DNA from: Thalassia testudinum
Taxonomy: Eukaryota > Streptophyta > Magnoliopsida > Alismatales > Hydrocharitaceae
Assembly: GCA_037157565.1 (NCBI GenBank)
Contig: JAZHRO010000022.1
Coordinates: forward strand, 9,858,001-9,922,000
Direction of reading: 5' to 3'
Length of the DNA: 64,000 nt
Of this stretch, positions 1-10,437 are shown piece after piece; the stretch's first letter is position 1; each line of letters begins with the position of its first letter. Below the pieces are notes generated by a model. That model made no database searches. It saw nothing but the letters and a program-made list of their open reading frames with translations, and had not been told where the DNA came from. The position numbers were made by a program, and so were the translations under genes.

Positions 1-1210
1 CCTAAATTGGCTGAGTTGAAAGGGCATGAACCCTACGGGGAATTAGGAGTAGAACTCCTGGAAAGTGAATGCAATAGAATTGGGGAAGTGAGCTGGCCCT
101 TGAGTACGGAGTACCAAGGAGAGCAACTGTTCCCCTGTTTAGTGCAGAGCGGAGCTAGCCGCCCCAGGGACCCGGGGTTAGGTCTGGCCACTTTGTACTG
201 ACTTTTGGGCCTCGTGTACACAGTACCGAGGAGAGCTACTAGTGTAGGGAGAGCATTAGCTACCCCACGGGCCCCGGGGTTCTGCTAGCCCTCCTACACC
301 GACTTGCTAGGCCCACTGGGCAAACCAGGGTAGTCAGGCGAGGGTGCGCAGACTGTGGAGGGGCAAGACCCCTGTTTGGTTACTGTGGAGGGGCTGGACC
401 CCTATTGCTGAGAGGGATCTTCCCTATACTGGTTCCGTGCTGTGCTTTGGGCGCACTCGTTAACGGAAATGATTGACCACGTGCCAGTGCGAGGTAGCTA
501 CCCGTGTGCTTATCGTGCGTGCCGTAGTCACCGTTACGTCTGTCAGCGACCTTGGGGTGGTTGACTGAGGGTAGGACCACTACGGGGGACTCTCCCGGCC
601 AGGAGAGCACCACGTGTTACTTCTACTTTTCGGAAAAGATTGCAATCAAGATCATTCCCACGATGAACATTCAAGATCAAGAGAAGGATCTGAGAAATAA
701 ATCAATAGTGAATAAATGGAAAAATATAAAGAAAGAAAGTAAAAATATAACAGCTACTGTGCACTCTATTGCTTCTTCTAGCTTTTAGTTGCCACTCTAC
801 TTAGCATTTCGCTGACGTGTCACCCTTGTTACTTTTCAGGACCAGGTGTTGAGCAGCCAGAGTCGGCGGCTGTAGAGGGCGCTGGGCCCAGTAGAGCCCA
901 GTAGTGTCACTTGTAGTACCCACTGTACTTTTTTGCTGTTGTTGTGAGTAGTTTCTGTTACCCCCTGTACTCTCTTTATTGTAAGCTTCATGTTTATGTA
1001 TATGTTTATTTCTCTATTGTTGTGGTGGTGTATACTGTAGTATTTCTTTTCTCTACTGCTGTATTTTGTTATTGCTAGTTATATACATGTTGAATGTGAT
1101 TTATTTTACTGCTCTTTTGGTTACTTTCTCGTTGGACGACTGGGTCTTGGGGTTAGTCGAGTCGGTCCGATTCTCGTGTCTCGTAGGGATTCGGGAATCG
1201 GGTCGTTACA
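1..1210 (+). repeat. Tekay-like LTR, 3' part
   Basis: This stretch matches, block for block, the 3' half of the LTR at 24452-27107 and the reverse complement of the LTR at 41678-44274. Shared blocks include 'ctacggggaattaggagtag', the 'gagcaactg...cccctgttt' segment and 'gactgggtcttgg'. It ends at 1210 in TTACA, the same 3' tip as the other copies. The 5' half lies outside the window. Assignment to Tekay rests on the 41678-44274 copy, which flanks a Tekay-type pol with a chromodomain. Downstream is the interior of a different element, so this LTR is an insertion in it. Confidence 0.8.
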
Positions 1211-1902
1211 CCTTTCCAGATCTCCATGAAGAGAATCCCCTTCAAATAGAAGCTCCTCGATCGAGCTTTGATGAGACATGGGATCCCGCCACGGATTCCA
1301 TCTCCTCGGGCACCTCTCCCTTGTTGCGACGAACCAGCGAGATGTACACTTATATGGGAGGTTTGCGCTGCGACATTGACGAACTTCGTACCGACGTTCG
1401 CAATCTGCATATGGGTCAAGGACCCGTTCGTCGCTGCCACAGCCATGATCAAGAAGACTAGTTTAGTTCTTTTATTTTCTTTCTTTTTGTCTTTCCATGT
1501 TGGCTTGTATTAAGGGGCTTTGACCCCATACTTATATATATATTTTGGGAATAATAGCTAGTTTGTGCTTAGGGCACATACATTCTTTTCCTAGTTAGTT
1601 TACTTTAATGCTCTGCCATTTTTATTATACTTCCGCATGCAGATTTTATTAATGATCTCTGCTTTATAAACATCATTATATAACACTTATAGTTTAGGAT
1701 TCAACCCCTTTCAAAACCCTTCATGATGATATTCAAAAAGGGGGAGAAGAACTTAGGAAATGACATGAAAAGAACTTAGGACATGTCATGCAAACTTACG
1801 AAAAATATTTTCAAAATTGGTATAGATTACTAAGTACAACTTTCAAGGAGAGAAAATAAGAACCTACAGATATATTTTGAAAATCATCAAAAAGGGGGAG
1901 AT
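1211..1902 (+). mobile_element. SIRE-like Ty1/Copia element, 3' interior
   Basis: An open frame runs from the LTR junction to a stop at 1459-1461. Its last part (LRCDIDELRTDVRNL) has heptad spacing typical of a coiled coil. The rest to 1902 is non-coding and AT-rich. Two polypurine tracts, about 1736-1746 and 1889-1900 (AAAAAGGGGGAG), precede the LTR tip at 1903; a purine tract of this form just before TGTTAG is characteristic of SIRE-type Copia elements. I infer the 3' end of such an element. The protein itself I do not recognise, and the element's pol is not in the window. Confidence 0.6.
1889..1902 (+). other. Polypurine tract of SIRE-like element
   Basis: AAAAAGGGGGAG lies immediately before the LTR tip TGTTAG at 1903. 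A second copy of the motif lies about 150 bases upstream. This is the expected plus-strand primer site for reverse transcription. Confidence 0.6.
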
Positions 1903-3160
1903 TGTTAGTTTAACCCCTCATAAATAATATTTTGATGATTTTACAAAATAAAGAAAAAGAGATAAAATATAGGCATAACATATTTTTTCTGTAATAACAT
2001 AATTGCAGGTTTCATGGCGTTTTCCAAGTCCGATGATTAAATGCGTGAAGACTAGATTAGCATAAGTCTTGTCATAGGTCATAGGCTTTCTATGAAAACT
2101 TTCAAAGGTTGTAATATTTATTTTATTTGAGTCTAGAGATGTTGTAAAGAGCCCCCAAACATAACTTATAAATAGTTAACTTAGGCTCTCTATACTTAGG
2201 ATAAATTAGAAATAAAAACCTAACACTAAGACACAAATCAAACATCCATCACAATAGTTAGATGTCCGATTTTAAACTTTAAGATGTTTGATCATTATTT
2301 CAGACGTCTAATTGCCTATAGCCTTACCTTTACATTCTGACCTCTTAGGCATCAATCGAAGCAACCTTCTATCAGATGTCCATAGCCTTATCCAGACATC
2401 CAACACATAGCCTGGACGTCCTTAAACCAACCGTTAGAATCAAATGCCCATTTTTTCTCTTTCGTGTTGGTATAACGGGAAAGTACACTTTTAGACGTTT
2501 GGACATATCACCAGACGTCTATCAATGGACCGTTGCCCATTTATTTTTGCACACACTTATCAGAAACCAAAGTTTGACTCTTAGATTACCAAGGCATGTC
2601 GTTAATATTTTTCCAGACATCTAGGAAATTCGACAGACGTCCAGATTGACGTCTATTCCTGAAAATCTAGAAACCTATTTGGATTTGGTCAAAACAGGAA
2701 TGAACCCACTTATAATTAGCCATCCAATATTTGTATTAAATGTCTTATATGAATATATCAGACGTCCCTATTTCAATCCAATGAAAACAGTGAGCTTGAT
2801 TAATAGAATCAGATGTCCATAATTGTACTCAGACGTCTTACAAGATGTCTGAACCAAAAATCAGACGTCTGATATGATGTCAGAATCATAATCACCTTGA
2901 TTTGTGTTGGATTTCATCCTAATCTCTTGAGACTTGCCTCCAACGGCTAGGAGACCTTTCCCAAGCCTTCTTGAAGGTTCTAAGCTTGCCTATAAATAGA
3001 CTACAACCCCTTCTAGGCAAAACACACCTCTTGAGATACAATTTCCCTAGAAAATCACTTGCTCACTACTCCTTGCTTCCTATTGCCCTTGTGCTGTGCC
3101 AACACTCTGATAAAAGGGCAAATCAACACTGCTGGTGCACTTCATTCTGTTGATCCTTAG
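1903..3160 (+). repeat. SIRE-like Copia LTR, 3'-truncated, with AGACGTCT array
   Basis: It begins TGTTAGTTTAACCCC directly after the polypurine tract. A TATA box (TATAAATA, 2991-2998) sits in 'cttgaaggttc...cctataaataga', a block almost identical to 11550-11580 in the second copy. From about 2225 to 2890 the LTR carries about sixteen degenerate copies of CAGACGTCTG, all upstream of the TATA box and so in the promoter part (U3). Similarity to the second copy stops near 3160, so the 3' end is lost. Confidence 0.7.
2225..2890. repeat. Array of palindromic CAGACGTCTG-like decamers
   Basis: By eye about sixteen matches to CAGAYGTCYG occur in 670 bases, including a perfect CAGACGTCTG at 2862-2871. 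The copies are irregularly spaced and are not a tandem satellite. The core GACGTC is the type of ACGT palindrome bound by plant bZIP factors; binding here is inference. Confidence 0.75.
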
Positions 3161-4120
3161 GGAATTCTTTTTATGTTTAATAGATAAGGAAGTCATGAAT
3201 ATTTTGGGGTGTTATATAGGTGTTGTTTCATTCTTATTCTATATTGTTGACCAATATGTCAAACAAGTTCATTATAGGATTGACACTATACTAATATGTA
3301 GAGAATTTCGAAAGAAAACCAATGATATTTTGTTTGCGAAAAATCGATTCCACTTGGGCCCTGAACCAGCCTAAAAACACGCATCCTGACCAAAATCAGA
3401 TGTCTAGAAAGAGTCCCAGATGTCTTAAACGAGTGCGGGATCTCATCTTGCTTTCTGCATCTTTTTCAGACATCTGAAACCCTTCACTATAGTTTGAGGG
3501 TGTCTCTAGTCATCTGACATTGCTCCTAGTCGTCTGAGAGAGTAGTCAGATGTCTGATGATACTCCTAGACATCCTAAAGTGCCTCAAACACTGTGCCAA
3601 CGTGCCTTCCCAATGTCTCTGGCACCTCGACACTTTACGTGATCACCAGATGTGTTGAGTCCGTCCTAGACATCTGGTGACCCCTCCAGACATTTGAAAA
3701 ATGTTGCAGACGTCTGGATATGCGGAAATAAATGCCATAGAACTTCCTCGCGAGCTTCCTTCTTGCTTCAGGAGCTGTAGTAGCTCCTGTAGCACCCTCA
3801 GTCTCCTCCTCGCAAGCTCTCCGCACACACGGCCTCGTCCTCTCCTTCGATCTCCTCCTACTCCCCGCTCTCCCTCTCCTTCTCCCTCACTTGGCTGCTC
3901 TGGTGGAGGGAAAAATGGAGGAGGAGGGGGTTTTTATGGGTGGTGAGGGATGGGGGGGTGGGAGGGGGTAAGGTGGAGTGGGGATGGGGAGAGGCATGGT
4001 AGCATGGAGGGGTATGGTGGTATGGCATGGGTGTGGTGGGGGGTTTTTGCATTAAACTCCTCAAGGACGAAAACATTCCGCACGGAAACCTTTTGGTGCG
4101 CAGAAATTATGATAAGGCCC
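3161..4120 (-). repeat. Tekay-like LTR fragment (5' part, reverse)
   Basis: 3270-3430 aligns with 20990-21130, including 'cttgggccctgaa' and the 'cagatgtcttaaa' series. 3660-4040 aligns in order with 21340-21680: decamer array, C/T-rich stretch, then a G-rich stretch of 'ggcatgg' units. The orientation is opposite to the LTR at 24452. A perfect CAGACGTCTG lies at 3707-3716. The outer end near 4120 is approximate. No coding content is supported. Confidence 0.55.
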
Positions 4121-4789
4121 CCAAAGTTCAGAAAAAAAAATAAAATGGACCTTGGAAAGAGTCATTTCACTAATCCCTATGGTCTTGGTGATAGTCTTCC
4201 AATGGTTCTTCCTACTAGTCTTGATGTGGTTTCTTCCTGCATGATTTGATTAGTTTTTGTTTTGTCCTTTTTGGGGACTTTTCATTATTGTTGTTCATAG
4301 TACCTATGCTTATCTTTTTTTGCAATAGACTCTACCTAATTTAGGCCTATTTTGGATGAATGGCATTATCTTTTGGCTTTGCTCCAAAAAAACAATCCAC
4401 ACAATCTCCAAAGAAATATATCCCTCCTTTAATTGAGAATATGTTTATTGGAGTCTTCTTTTGCTATTACTTATACTTTCATTGGAGATCTCAAACAATC
4501 TCCCCCCTTATTCTTATAAATGAAATAGTATTTTTTTGGGCTTGTTTTTTTAAAAAAATCCCTCCCCTTAGCTCAAAGGAGGACCTACCCCTATTTTCAA
4601 CCTTATCTTAAGTGGATGAGGCAAGGGTATGCGTACCCCTTTCCTATTGAGAAGGTATCTAAGGTCGAGCTAAAGGTAAAGGAGACTCGTGAGCAATAGG
4701 AAGATAAGGTATGCAATAACTTGTTTATTGATGTTTCTGATATTCTGAGTGGAGAGAACTCTATTTGCTACTCGTAAAACCTTGTGTTG
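4121..4789. other. Unassigned AT-rich stretch
   Basis: No gene is supported here. The sequence is T-rich on the plus strand, has no recognised terminal repeats, and lies between the LTR fragment and the Copia coding fragment. It may be more of that decayed Copia element. Confidence 0.3.
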
Positions 4790-6110
4790 GGCTTGCAAAT
4801 TTACGAATAGTAAATGAGTGTGGACATGCTACTTTCATAGCATTTTAGTTAAAGGAGAAAAATCAACCATGTCAAATATGATTCTAAATAATATATCATA
4901 ATTAGACAAATATCCCTTCCCATAGAACATTCCATGCCTTAAAAACACCACTTTATTGCATTTGAAATTTAATTCAAATTTATCTCTAACAAGAAAAGGA
5001 CCAGATAGAACATTCTTTTTTTATTTCTAGAACATGCAACATCCTATGGAATGTCTAGATTCATCTAGATGAGAATCTCAACTTGACTCATCCAAACCTA
5101 AGCACCTTGGCTGCAGATTAATTCCCCATCATCACGGTCACATCAAAAGAGGCCCAATTAGAGGAAAAGAGTGATTTGTCAACACAAATATGTACATTTG
5201 CTTCCTTATCAACAATCCACTCATTAGTCTCATCGATAATATAAAGTTTATGATTAACTTAGACATACCCCTTGTTTGGCCCGCCTCTCTCAGTGATCAC
5301 TTTCACATGAGGATTTGCCTTTGTGGATTTGAGTCTTTATGGAAGGACAATCCTTCTTCCAATGCTCAACCTGTTCATAGTGCTAACAAGGTTTGTTGTT
5401 TTTTTGGATTTTCGCCTTAACCTTACTTTTCTTGTTTTTCCCCTTATTTCCCTTACCCTTTAAAGTTATTGCATTAACCTTAGCTTGAATCTCAACAAGC
5501 ACCACTAGTTTCTATTTTATATGCTTCTTCTCTATGGCTATAGCTACCATCAAGTCATCCAAAGAAAATTTTCCATTCCTATGTTTAAGAGACAATCAAA
5601 ATCTTCCCATGACTTTGGAAAATTTTCTATAATTGACATGACTTGAAACTTGTTAGGAAGCTTCATTTCAACTTTAGCCAACCTGTGGAGCAATAACAAA
5701 AATTCATGAGCTTGTTCCAACATTGATTGACCCTCAACCATTTAAAACTTTAGGAATTTAGCGACTAGGTATTTTTCAATACTCAGATCCTCTATATTAT
5801 AGTTTTTATCAAGTTCATCTCCAAGAGCTTTAACAGTGGTCGTAGTCATGGAGGTACAATACACGTCGAATAAGATGTTGGATAGTGCCAATAGGATACA
5901 TCCATGGCAAAGTTGGTCTTGTTCCTTATACAAATCCATTGCCTTTCTGATTTCAGGATCTGTATTATTGTATTGTACATTAAAGCAATCAGATCTAGGA
6001 TAGAAATTAGTCCTATGCTTGTTAACCAAATCTTGAAATGTTGTTGCCAATGCTTAAAATTTTGACCACCAAATTTTTTGACATCCTACACATGATCTAA
6101 ACCTCAAATC
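4790..6110 (-). pseudogene. gag-pol: Ty1/Copia gag-pol fragment (UBN2-type gag)
   Basis: Read on the minus strand, 6100-6050 gives the Copia gag motif FGGQNFKHWQQHFKIWLT. After a frameshift come LCHGCILLALSNILFDVY and EDLSIEKYLVAKFLKF, and then, past a stop at 5739-5741, MSIIENFPKSWEDF. Near 5370-5400 lies a broken zinc knuckle (HWKKDC tail, with a stop inside the metal-binding part). About 4860-5000 resembles the protease/pre-integrase region (RHGMFYGKGYL). Gag packages the RNA and pol would follow it. Several stops and frameshifts make this a relic. It is clearly related to the gag at 22416-22715, so both belong to one family. Confidence 0.75.
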
Positions 6111-6130
6111 AACCATCTATATTGTCATGG

Positions 6131-6589
6131 AATGTTGGTTTTTGGTGGTTGGTGGATGGTGACATAAGAATTCATGTTGAAATAGAGATTTGGTGGAGCT
6201 TTTTAGTGCTACATTGGGAGTAGACAAATCTCTTGGTGTGTATAAAAGGATTTTGCTTTCCATAGCTTATGTAGCCGACTGTGCACATGCCTGCATACCC
6301 CGCCTTGGATTGAACTCAGGTGAGAATCAATTTGCAACATCTTTCATGCTCTTTATAAAAGATGCGAGGGTGCCGTTGGTGAACATAACACAACCCACTC
6401 TCTTCTTCCTATCACACACTCTCTCTCTCTGTTTGCACGATACACACACAAATTGGTTGATCGAAACTTAGGTTGATCGACCAATTTGCGAAAGGTACAA
6501 CACATTTCTGACAGTGTTTGTCGATTAATCAACCAGTTTTCATCGATCAACTTCCTCACTTGTGTTCTACTGAGGTGATTTTTAAGGAC
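6131..6589 (+). repeat. Copia LTR, left part (interrupted)
   Basis: It starts TGTTGGTTTTTGGTGG and shares with 9187-9597 and 16020-16545 the series 'gagatttgg...gtagacaaatctcttggtg...tataaaa'. A run of GATCGACCAATT-like motifs follows at 6453-6545. The LTR resumes at about 8855 after an inserted Athila-like LTR. Its gag neighbour at 4790-6110 is on the opposite strand, so the two are not one intact element. Confidence 0.6.
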
Positions 6590-7819
6590 GGCTAATAGCG
6601 AATTTGCGTGATTTGTTAAAAATGGATTTTAGTTGATGTCGTTGCAACAAGCAAATCCAATCGCTTTTAAAATTTATAATTACCGAGTACTTAGAGAGTA
6701 TTCGGGTCGGCCCAAGGGAGGAAAAAATGCGATTAATTATCTCTCGCTTGCGATACTGAAATCAACTTTCTTTTTCTGATTTTTGAATATGTAATCTTTT
6801 TAGGGTTTTTGATATGGGCAAAAACTTGTCAAATGGATGCGGAGAAAAAGCAGAAAGTGGGAATGCAAAATTGAAAGCAATAAGTGCCTTACTTCTTCAG
6901 CCCACTCCAAGTACGGGAGACTTGGAATAATGGAGGAGCAAGAATACAAAAATCAAAACACAAAGCCAAATAGTAGAAGAATGCTTTTTATAGAGATTGT
7001 TTTACAAAAGTGGAGAGCTCACAAGTGAGAAGGGTTCCTCACTTGTAATCTCCACAAAAAGTACTAACTACAACAAAATAAAAATGCAACAAGGAAGAGA
7101 AAGATTGGTGATGATGAAGATGTTGCTCGAAATTCTTGCTCCAGTTCTAGTCTCCCCAGAACTAAAAGGAATCCCTCCTACCTGGGTGTCCTCCTTGCAA
7201 GCCTAGATGGCCTGCCTCCTGGCTCCTCCTAGGGTGAACGACTTCCACCCCCAAATCTCCTCTTGCTTGGCCACCTCCTCGAATGAAATGACCTCTTGAT
7301 TGGCGTGGACACAAGGTAGAAGAAGGGAAGAGGATGAAGGTACCAAGGGGGTGGGTGTATGCCCCCTTAATCTTCTTCTCCCTTTCTTCACCTTGACCGA
7401 AAATGGTGTAGAGTATAAGTGGGATATGCACTTAAATTCTATAACCAAGGGTAAGGTTTTTGGTGGTGGTTAGAAGGGCATATATAGGAATTGTAGAGGG
7501 GGGTTTGGCATGGATGTAGATGGGTGGCTAGGATTGATTTTTGGTGGTGGTTAGATGATCCTATGGTGGAGTGTCTTTGACGCCAAAGGAGGGGGTATGT
7601 GGATGGTGTTTATGGTGGTGGAGAGGCACCATAAAATGGCACCAACTATGGTGGGTTAGTAGGGGTGGTGGTTGGCATGGAGTATGGATGGTGTAGGGTG
7701 AAGTGGCATGGAGTATGTGGAGGGCTAGGATAGGATTATGAGGTGGTTGTTATGTGATGGAGGGTGGACATTAAATGGCACCAAAGGGAGAGGTGTATGG
7801 AGGTGGAGTTAAGGAGGGG

Positions 7820-8082
7820 TTGGCGCCAAGCTACGATTCTTGAAGGGTAGGTATTTTGGCACTTAAATTGGATGGTTAGGATGGGTTACTAAGGTGGATG
7901 GAGGGTGGATATGTAGGAGCTAGTTGGCGCCAAAATAGGTGGTGGTTGTAGTGATTTTTTTGGCGCCAAGATTATGGTCGTTAAGAGGGTAATTATGTGG
8001 TGGAGGGATGTGGCTTTTCGTCGTGAAAGGGTGCCTATGGCGCCATGTTGAAGAGATGCAAGGAGATGGTTTTTGGCGCCAA
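7820..8082. promoter_or_regulatory. Cluster of TTGGCGCCAA palindromes
   Basis: Four perfect TTGGCGCCAA copies (7820-7829, 7924-7933, 7960-7969, 8073-8082) and one TGGCGCCA (8038-8045) lie within 263 bases. Several extend to TTTGGCGC, the E2F consensus TTTSSCGC. E2F binding is inference. The cluster lies in the reverse-oriented LTR. Confidence 0.55.
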
Positions 8083-8139
8083 CAAGGAGGGGGGTTGGTG
8101 GTGGTTGTATGAGGTGGACGACCAACATAGTGGATGTAC

Positions 8140-8640
8140 TGTTGAGCCTAGCTAAGCTAGCTTAGCTAGTAGGGTAGTAGTGGAGGAGTTGAGGTGAAGT
8201 AGCCAAGAGCTGACTGGAGGTAGTCTGGAACTAAATAAATCTTCCCAGAGCTGATGATGACTGAAGAGATCTTCTCAAGAGCTTATCTACTCAACTTAGC
8301 TAGCTAGTTCTTCTGCTAGTAGCTAACCTGAATAGGTTGAGCTGAGTTGAGCTGGTCTTAACTATTTTGGAGCTGGGTTGAGCTGGACTTGCTTCTCTTG
8401 AAGGCTCCTTAGCTAGCTTAGATACTAAGTATTCAAGTAGTATCTAAGCTAGAAGGAGTTTAGCTTATGTAAGCTAAGTAGAGCTGGGGAGAGTTGGACT
8501 GGAGTTGAAGTGAGCTGGTGTCAACTAAGTTGAGCTAGCTTGAGCTCCCAAGAACTGAGATGAGCTAGACTCAACTAAGTTGAGCTGGAACTGAGCTAGT
8601 GGAGCTGAAATCCAACTGAATTGAGCTTCTTTTTCACCTT
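8140..8640. repeat. AGCT-rich degenerate repeat with palindromes
   Basis: This tract is packed with TGAGCTGG/AGCTAG-type units. It holds a perfect 22-bp palindrome (8148-8169, two 11-base halves, CTAGCTAAGCT and its complement) and a long imperfect hairpin (8405-8455) with a loop of about ten bases. It lies within the reverse LTR 6590-8849, close to its 5' tip. No coding content. Confidence 0.6.
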
Positions 8641-8854
8641 TTGCTTTTTAGAATGTCAGGGTTTGTAGGATCTGGCTTTCTGTTTATCCTTGACACTCAA
8701 GTAAATGCATTAAAAAGACAACAGAATGCAATGCATGCCTAACCTAGGTGAATGCCTAAAATGCAACTCAGAAACCATTTATAGAGTTAAAACCCTACGA
8801 GCTAGGTCTGTTTTAGGGCATAAGAATGATGATAAACTGACGTTTATCAATGAC

Positions 8855-9060
8855 CACAGGCAGAGTGCACCGCAGACATGGATGTGAGATCGTTGGACCT
8901 TGGAAATGACATGCCAAACCTGTGAGTCAATGAAGTGGGGGCATCATCTGTCTAAGGGGAGTCCTCTTACTGATGCTTCGATCGTATAACCTTTCTAACT
9001 TTCTCTGTTCAGATTTTGACGTCACATCTGGTTTAATCATGGTTTCTTAAGGATTTTTGG
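8855..9060 (+). repeat. Copia LTR, right part (resumes after insertion)
   Basis: The block 'cagagtgcaccg...ttactgatgcttcgatcg' matches 22070-22200 of the related LTR ('cagagtgtgccg...tagatgctttgatcgg'). It continues the LTR begun at 6131. The end is approximate. Confidence 0.5.
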
Positions 9061-9186
9061 ATATGATTTCCTATCTACAATTAAATTAATCCTATTATCA
9101 TGGATAGATTGTCTATGTTGTGTGAATGTGAGCATGAATATAATCTATATTGTCAATTTTATATTTGCTTGTGAATAGGGTCTTAA
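9061..9186. other. Short AT-rich spacer between Copia LTR copies
   Basis: No gene. It contains 'ttgcttgtgaataggg' before the next LTR start and is possibly remnant internal sequence of the Copia element. Confidence 0.3.
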
Positions 9187-9597
9187 TGTTGATTTTTGGT
9201 GGCCTACTGTATCAATTGGGAAACAATTGGTTAATGGCAACATGAAAAATCATGTTGAAATCAAAGAGATTTGGGAGATGCTTTTAATATCACATTGAAA
9301 GTAGACAAACCTCTTGGTGGATATAAAATGCTTTTGTTTCTCATGGTTTATTTAGCAAACAACGAGAGGTAGGGCTAGAGACTATGCACGTGCACCCTCA
9401 AGATGTGCTTTGGTGGGTGTTGTGATTAGTTTGGTTTGCAGGCACACAACACACTTAGGGCATCGACTGGCATGCAAGGGTACCTGGCTAGGGCATTTGG
9501 TGCTTCAACTTGGGGTGTTGCACTCGATCGGGACCGATAGGCAATGGGGGAGGGGTTGGTGGTCCAACCAATGGGTTCTCTCAGAGGGCAGTAGCAT
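9187..9597 (+). repeat. Copia LTR, second partial copy
   Basis: It begins 'tgttgatttttggtggcc' and follows the 6131 and 16020 copies through 'gagatttggga...gtagacaaacctcttggtgg...tataaaatg' and 'gggctagagactatgcacg'. It breaks off where a reverse LTR starts at 9598. Confidence 0.55.
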
Positions 9598-10437
9598 GTT
9601 ATGACCCGAGCTCTCATCATGTAACATATAAACACAAAATAACATTCACATGCACAACATATCACATCACATATATCATAATAAAAGAAGCAACAACTTG
9701 ATTTTTTTTCTTTTGAAAAAGAATAAACTAAATTGTATACTATTGAGAAAATTAATCATAGCTATCATTATCACAAGTACAAAACTGATAGTACTATTAT
9801 AGAAAACTGGAAATGAAATACTACAATATCTACCATGATCACGATGTTACACTCAGACCGACATCATCAACTCCTATAGCTGCAGGATCCAGCTGTAACT
9901 CGCCAAGACCTGAGTATAGAGTGCACCAGAAACATTGACAAATGCTAAGTGGAATAGCAGAAACGATGAAAAGAGAAAAAACTAAAGCAATTATAGAAAA
10001 CAATCTAAATGAGTATTATTTTCAATTATTCTAATTTTCCAGTTATTAATCCCATTTGTCTGTGCTTTCCATATTCCGGTCTAATCTGTTCAAATCAATT
10101 CTCTTGGAAGGTTCGAGGAGCTCTCGTCACGGAATTTTAAACAGTAGAGTTGCAAACACTCCCTTGGCAGAGAGGATGGCTTGCACCCGCTCTACTACCT
10201 AGTTGATTGTCCCAAGGTTTGACCCTAGGTGAAGTGGTGACTGTAACCTGTGTGATATGCATGTGGGGGGCTGTCCTGCACTAGCACACGACTAGTTATC
10301 TCCACTACAAGGTACGAAAGTAAACAACACAAATTCCTCATAACAGTAACACATATCCATTGCACCAAACTACATGATTAGCTAAATAGTCTAACCAAAA
10401 GTCGTAAGGAGGCTAGCTCACTCCTTGAGCCATTCTA
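9598..10437 (-). repeat. Divergent gypsy-type LTR, reverse, 3' part
   Basis: It starts TGTTATGACCCGAG, the reverse complement of the 3' tip found in the Tekay-like LTRs (compare TGTCATGACCCGAA at 16546). The rest diverges from those copies. It appears to be split by the SIRE-like LTR at about 10438-12160 and to continue to about 14325. No coding content. Confidence 0.45.

Larger units (their letters stand above)
6590..8849 (-). repeat. Athila-like LTR, second family (reverse)
   Basis: On the minus strand it begins at 8849 with TGATAAAC-GTCA-GTTTATCA, an 8-bp inverted repeat at the LTR tip. It ends near 6590 after the block CCTCCCTTGGGCCGACCC, the kind of CTCCCTxxGTTCGAC segment seen near the 3' end of Athila/Tat LTRs. 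It splits a Copia LTR: the flanking halves align to a continuous stretch around 22040-22210. The flanking pentamers AGGAC (6585-6589) and ATGAC (8850-8854) differ at one position and may be a decayed target duplication. No coding sequence is supported inside; the sequence is full of short palindromes. Confidence 0.6.

Noticed and set aside
1736..1746. First AAAAGGGGGAG as an LTR boundary
   Set aside because: No LTR tip follows it. The second copy at 1889 is directly followed by TGTTAG and LTR homology. Kept only as a duplicated tract.
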